From: Dipteronia dyeriana
Taxonomy: Eukaryota; Streptophyta; Magnoliopsida; Sapindales; Sapindaceae
Direction of reading: 5' to 3'
DNA: 64,000 nt
NCBI GenBank assembly: GCA_032871835.1
Contig: CM065296.1
Coordinates: 15,888,001-15,952,000, forward strand
Below the pieces are notes generated by a model. That model had not been told where the DNA came from. It was given only the letters and a program-made list of their open reading frames with translations, and made no database searches. Below, piece after piece: positions 59,871 to 64,000 of this stretch (positions within the stretch are counted from its first letter, which is position 1; the number at the start of each line of letters is the position of its first letter). Position numbers and translations under genes: made by a program.

Positions 59871-60708
59871 TGTAAGGTTTTTGAGTCAAGTTAGTGTAAT
59901 TCCATATCAAAACAACATTTTCTTTGTATTGATTATTTGTCTAGGCTCATGGCATTCAAGCTTCAAATAAGATTGGAAACTTATCAAGTAAAGTGAAGTC
60001 TTCAAGAGGAGCGGGCATTGTTGCACATCAAAAGTATTTTTGACCTCATTCTACTTGTAAAGCTTAAGTGCACACATACACACACATTACATTCATATGT
60101 GTCTCTATATCATTGTGCTAAATTTTTATAACACATATACACAAATTAATGTATACACATGCATTAGTTTTAAATTGATAATTTTTGTTAAATGCATGAT
60201 TCGAGGACTATATATAGGAAATGGCATACTTGTATGTTCTTGTGTTTATTTGTTTGTATTTTTGTGATATCATACTTGAATACATTCTTATATTATCCCT
60301 TAATGTGTTTCAGCCATTTCGGTTGCTCATTCATAAGTTTTCAAGTTCTGAGTTGGAAGTTACAAAACTTTCCGTGTCTTTAACGTATATGGTTTTCATC
60401 TTTATATATTGAGTCAATTTCTATACTTTTTATGAAAGTTTTTGGATGTCCATGTTTATGAGGGAGTCACAGTTTGTAATCCTAAAGCGGATTCAAAATT
60501 GGTGTTCAAAGGCTGAAATACGGTCGAAAAACACGAGAAAAGTGCAAGGGAAGCAATGAGTGGCAAAATAGAGGTACATGAGCCTCCAGGGAAGGAAGCC
60601 TTGTAGCCCCCGTGAGGCTTACTTTCCTCCACCAGGTGATGAGGCGGAGAGTGGATCCTTGCTACCCAAGATTGGGATCTCTCCATGGCATCTCCGTCCC
60701 ATCCTTTT
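59871..60708 (+). mobile_element. LTR G, 5' part only
   Basis: Resembles LTR D in the opposite orientation (GGAAATGGCATACTTGTATG; TCATTCATAAGTTTTC). It reaches its GC-rich module (60,578-60,690) and is interrupted by element E's LTR at 60,709. Confidence 0.72.
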
Positions 60709-62476
60709 TGTAAGAACCTCACTTTTATGATTGACTTATTTCATGACAAACCATATTGGGGATTTAATTTGTAAAGATAGAATAAGCCTTCAATGTGCAT
60801 GATCAAGCTTAAAAGGCATTCTCAAGACCTCGAGCTTAAGAGCACTTCAAAGTTATATCACTTGTGTTTAACTCTTTGAAGAGATTTAGTTGCACACACA
60901 CACTCACTACTCATGCATGTTGTATTCATCTTGCATTAGAGTTTAATTGCTTACATGCGTGCATTATTATCCTATCTGTTCCTTGCTTGTTTTGTTGTTT
61001 TAATGTTCTTGCATTGTCCCTTGAAAAATAAAGTTAGTATGCAAAATTTGCATCTTCCGTGGGACAAGTCTCCCACAGAGAGGTTCCACAGGAAAAGGCT
61101 CCTACGAAGTCTCCCAGGGAGAACCATCGGTTGATTTCATGAGACATGACTCCGCGGTGCATACAGCGTAGTCTCCCGTGAAAATATGTTCAGTGGATTT
61201 CATGAGACGTGACTTCACAAGTCTTTCCAATGAAGTCTCCTGCATAAACCATTCAGTAGTTTTTACAGGATGTGTCTCCACGGTTTTTGCAGAAGGCGAC
61301 ATTTTTTGGCAATTTTTTCTTTTCCATTATTGCTCATTTTACCGACTATAAATACATGATCTTCTTCCCCATTTATACCTTGAGCTTTGAAAATTATATC
61401 TTGAGCTTTGAAATTTATATCTTAACTGAGGGAAATTGACTCCTAGAGAGAGAGAGAGCTCTCAGAACTCACATTTACACAACCAAACACTCCCATGAGC
61501 ATTTAGTGTCATCCAAGCATCTTCCAAGCATGGTTCTTTTTTTTCTTTGACTAAGTAATTTCTACTTGCCTTTGAATCTCTTATTTCATTCTTATGACAT
61601 GTTTTTCAAGGATTAGCATTTATTTGTTGATTAAATGCATGTCTCCAAGCTTAATGTTGTTTCTAATATGTTTGAGACATTGAATGTTGGTTGAGTTTAG
61701 TTTTCATTAATAGTTAGCAATTAGGACCATTTTGCCCTTTAGCTAAGTCTCTATGTGTTGCCTTCAGACTTTGTTGATTAGTACTTATTGATTACATTTA
61801 ATGATTGCATTTATTGTCCTTGCCATGTTTAATGACAATTCATGTTGATTGGCTTTTGTTTGATAAATATATTTTATATTTGCAATATCTTCGTCTAGTT
61901 AAGTCTTTATGCTTTTGTATAGACATTGATAACTAAGATTGCTTCTATTACCATCATTTAACCTCTAGATAAGCATTTAGTGTTGTCTAGCATTAATTGC
62001 ATTTAGGATATATTCATATAGTCATATAGGTTGTTAATATGTTCTTTGAGAGTTAAGTCTTGTGACTACAAGGTGTAGTGCACACGTAAGTGAAGTATTG
62101 CAACCAAAGAGTTAGTTGGCAAGCATTGGTCTAGAATCACTATAAAAGACCCCGTTGGGTAGTACTGGTGGGTTAGTGACTAAGAATGGTATGACTAAAG
62201 GTCATCCTAGGTTGTAAACATTATTACATACAGTGGATTTAAGGACCGTTTATGGCTAGAAGAATAGCCCATGAGTTTTGCCCAGTTGGATGGTTTCCCA
62301 CATAAATCAATTGACATGCTATCTATTGTTTTCTGTACTTTAAATTTTCGATTGATTGCTTATTTTATTTGGTTTATTTTTAGTATTGACTAATCAAAAA
62401 AAGTTAGTAATTGGCTTAATTAAAACCTATTCACCCCCTCTAGGTTATTAGACACACGTTTTGTAGTATTTTCAAT
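60709..62476 (+). repeat. 5' LTR of Copia element E
   Basis: 1,768 bp, starts TGTAAGAACCTC and ends GTATTTTCA directly before a primer site. GC-rich module 61,055-61,290 with repeated 'AGTCTCCC' phrases; TATAAATA at 61,347-61,354. Confidence 0.85.
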
Positions 62477-62493
62477 TGGTATTAGAGCAGGTT
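62477..62493 (+). other. Primer-binding site of element E
   Basis: ATTGGTATTAGAGCAGG, initiator tRNA-Met type, directly after the LTR. Confidence 0.85.
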
Positions 62494-62607
62494 TTTACAC
62501 ATACTTAGGTGATCCTTGCTCATGTATATGTGTTTTGTATTTGTTTGCATTTTAATTGATGCACTCATTTGCATTCATATAACCCAAACACTACGAGTGA
62601 TTTCAGG

Positions 62608-62649
62608 ATGAGTAAAGAGGGAGCATCGAGCTTAAGACCACCATTGCTC
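62608..62649 (+). pseudogene. Gag start of element E, cut after 14 codons
   Basis: MSKEGASSLRPPLL parallels element B's MSGNGNSHEGASRP. The next base begins an unrelated LTR, so the element body was displaced beyond the window. Confidence 0.75.
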
Positions 62650-64000
62650 TGTAGGAACCCGGATTTATGTTGCGCAGCAAAAATAGGGTCTTAAAAATTT
62701 TATGCAACTTGTAAACCATATACAACATATAAGAATATATAAAAATGAATTTAGATCATACTCTGATGCTAACTCCTTCGTTTCTTTAAGCCTTATTCCG
62801 GTTACGAGCCACCAAGCCTTCTTCGCTATGTCCCGCGATCCGGTAACTGTGTGGGCACGTCATGATCTTCCAGAAATGTATAGAAGGATGCTAAGGCTCA
62901 AAGAATAGAAATTCTTCTTTTTTCTTGGCAAAGTAGGCTACAACAAGCAAGCATATTTTTTTTTCTTTTGGCTGAAATCTTTCTAGACTTTCTAGGGTTC
63001 AGCTTTTTGTGTTTTTGGTTCAAAGAATCACAATTAGTCTCTTTTATCTTTGTTATGTAAATATATATATATTTAAAACTAGATTCAAATCATTTTCCAA
63101 ATATATCTCCATTTATTAAAAGGATAAGTAGTATTTAAGTGTCTTAGGTAGAGTAGGATTCTAATTCACACATAACCCTAGTTGGCTTGAACTTATACAC
63201 TTGACTTTTTAAAGAATAAAATAATCTAATTATTTTATCTTTGTTTAAGTCATAATTTGAACCTGCAAATTCCAATTAAAAATTAATGAAAAATTCATAA
63301 TTATTAATTTATTAATTAAATAATCTTATAATCTTATTAATTTAATTATTAATATATTAATTAAATAATCTCATTATTCAATTAATCCATGAATAAATAC
63401 TTGTCACTTACGTAACACAATTAATTGGATAATCGAACTAATTAACCATGACCCTTATTACCTTTAATCAATCGGGCTAGCAAGGGGACCTGATGTACCC
63501 ACAATTATGAGCTCTAATAATACTTGTAAATAATTAATTAAACTTTTTAATTAATATTTCATGATCATTAACCTCAGAGTTATTCCACTAAAAACCTGAG
63601 GTTGCACTCTAACAACTGTAGTTGTGTTACACAAACCAAAATTATATATGTCCATCGATATAGCTATTACATACGGTATGATCCTCCATAAGTAGTTCAT
63701 AATTAGAGCTAGGTCATAAAGTTCGTTATACCTCTCTAATTATATCTTTTCCATTAAGTTCCATTGATTATCTAATGAACAATAAATCCTAACTTCCTTT
63801 TCGAACGAAGGAGATCACTTATATTGTTCAAGCCCAGAATCAAGTTTTAAGGGAACTATCATCTACTTCTCACAAGAAGGAGTGGATTCCACTCCTGTAC
63901 AAAGACCTTCCTAAACCACATGACAAACAACGATTCTAACTTACGAAGTTATTGATCGGGAATGCAACTCCGATCTCACCCATGACATAATGATCTAACT
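62650..64000 (-). mobile_element. Unrelated LTR, running off the window
   Basis: Starts TGTAGGAACCCGG, which on minus is an LTR end GGGTTCCTACA. No gene is found in the remaining 1.35 kb, which has AATTAATT-rich text (63,230-63,420) and GATCGGGAATGCAACTCCGA near the edge. Interpretation as the 3' or solo LTR of a minus-strand element is an inference from the terminus and the abrupt cut in element E's gag. Confidence 0.5.

Overview
The window is nuclear DNA of a flowering plant, almost certainly a eudicot. It is AT-rich and intron-containing, full of LTR retrotransposons, and holds one recognisable host gene: a four-exon FLOWERING LOCUS T (FT)-like florigen gene of the PEBP family. That protein looks most like rosid and other woody-dicot FTs. 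I cannot name the species. Almost everything else is transposable-element DNA, much of it nested and decayed.

Layout. 1-8.5 kb: decayed gypsy-type material, namely a PF04195-like ORF with its promoter, a tandemly duplicated block, a truncated Copia LTR, and a gypsy gag with a tRNA-Asp primer site and LTR. 8.9-14.2 kb: the FT locus. A tandem duplicate keeps only promoter and intron-2 sequence (8.94-10.07 kb). A 1.9 kb hAT-like insertion sits in the proximal promoter (10.08-11.95 kb). The intact FT-like gene follows (12,268-14,174). 14.46-22.84 kb: a MULE inserted about 280 bp after the FT stop, with long repeat-rich TIRs, a dead mudrA-type transposase on + and a decayed DUF1985/ULP1-protease gene on - (KAONASHI type). 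22.9-26.2 kb: a MITE, an array of ~322-bp repeats and a nine-unit array of ~145-bp repeats.

26.4 kb to the end is a Copia (SIRE/Maximus-like) graveyard. Element C (26,425-33,795, minus strand, TSD AATTA) carries two full LTRs and only gag. Element A (36,528-53,308, minus strand, TSD ACTCA) lies inside an older LTR (F) and carries gag plus a PF20167-like ORF where pol would be. Its upstream LTR is split by element B (about 45,743-52,395, plus strand), which has a gag-integrase fusion and a nearly intact RT/RNase H. From 53.8 kb come a possible truncated gene 5' end, then a stack of LTRs: LTR D (minus) containing a solo LTR, a truncated LTR (G), element E's 5' LTR with primer site and gag start, and an unrelated LTR running off the window.

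The observations I rate highest are: the FT protein's Gly-to-Val change in its functional external loop together with its rearranged promoter and 3' flank; the PF20167-like ORF in place of pol in a full-length non-autonomous Copia element; and a GC-rich, partly palindromic module that sits just upstream of the TATA box in the LTRs and differs from copy to copy while its flanks stay alignable. All coordinates were read by eye; no alignment or database search was run.
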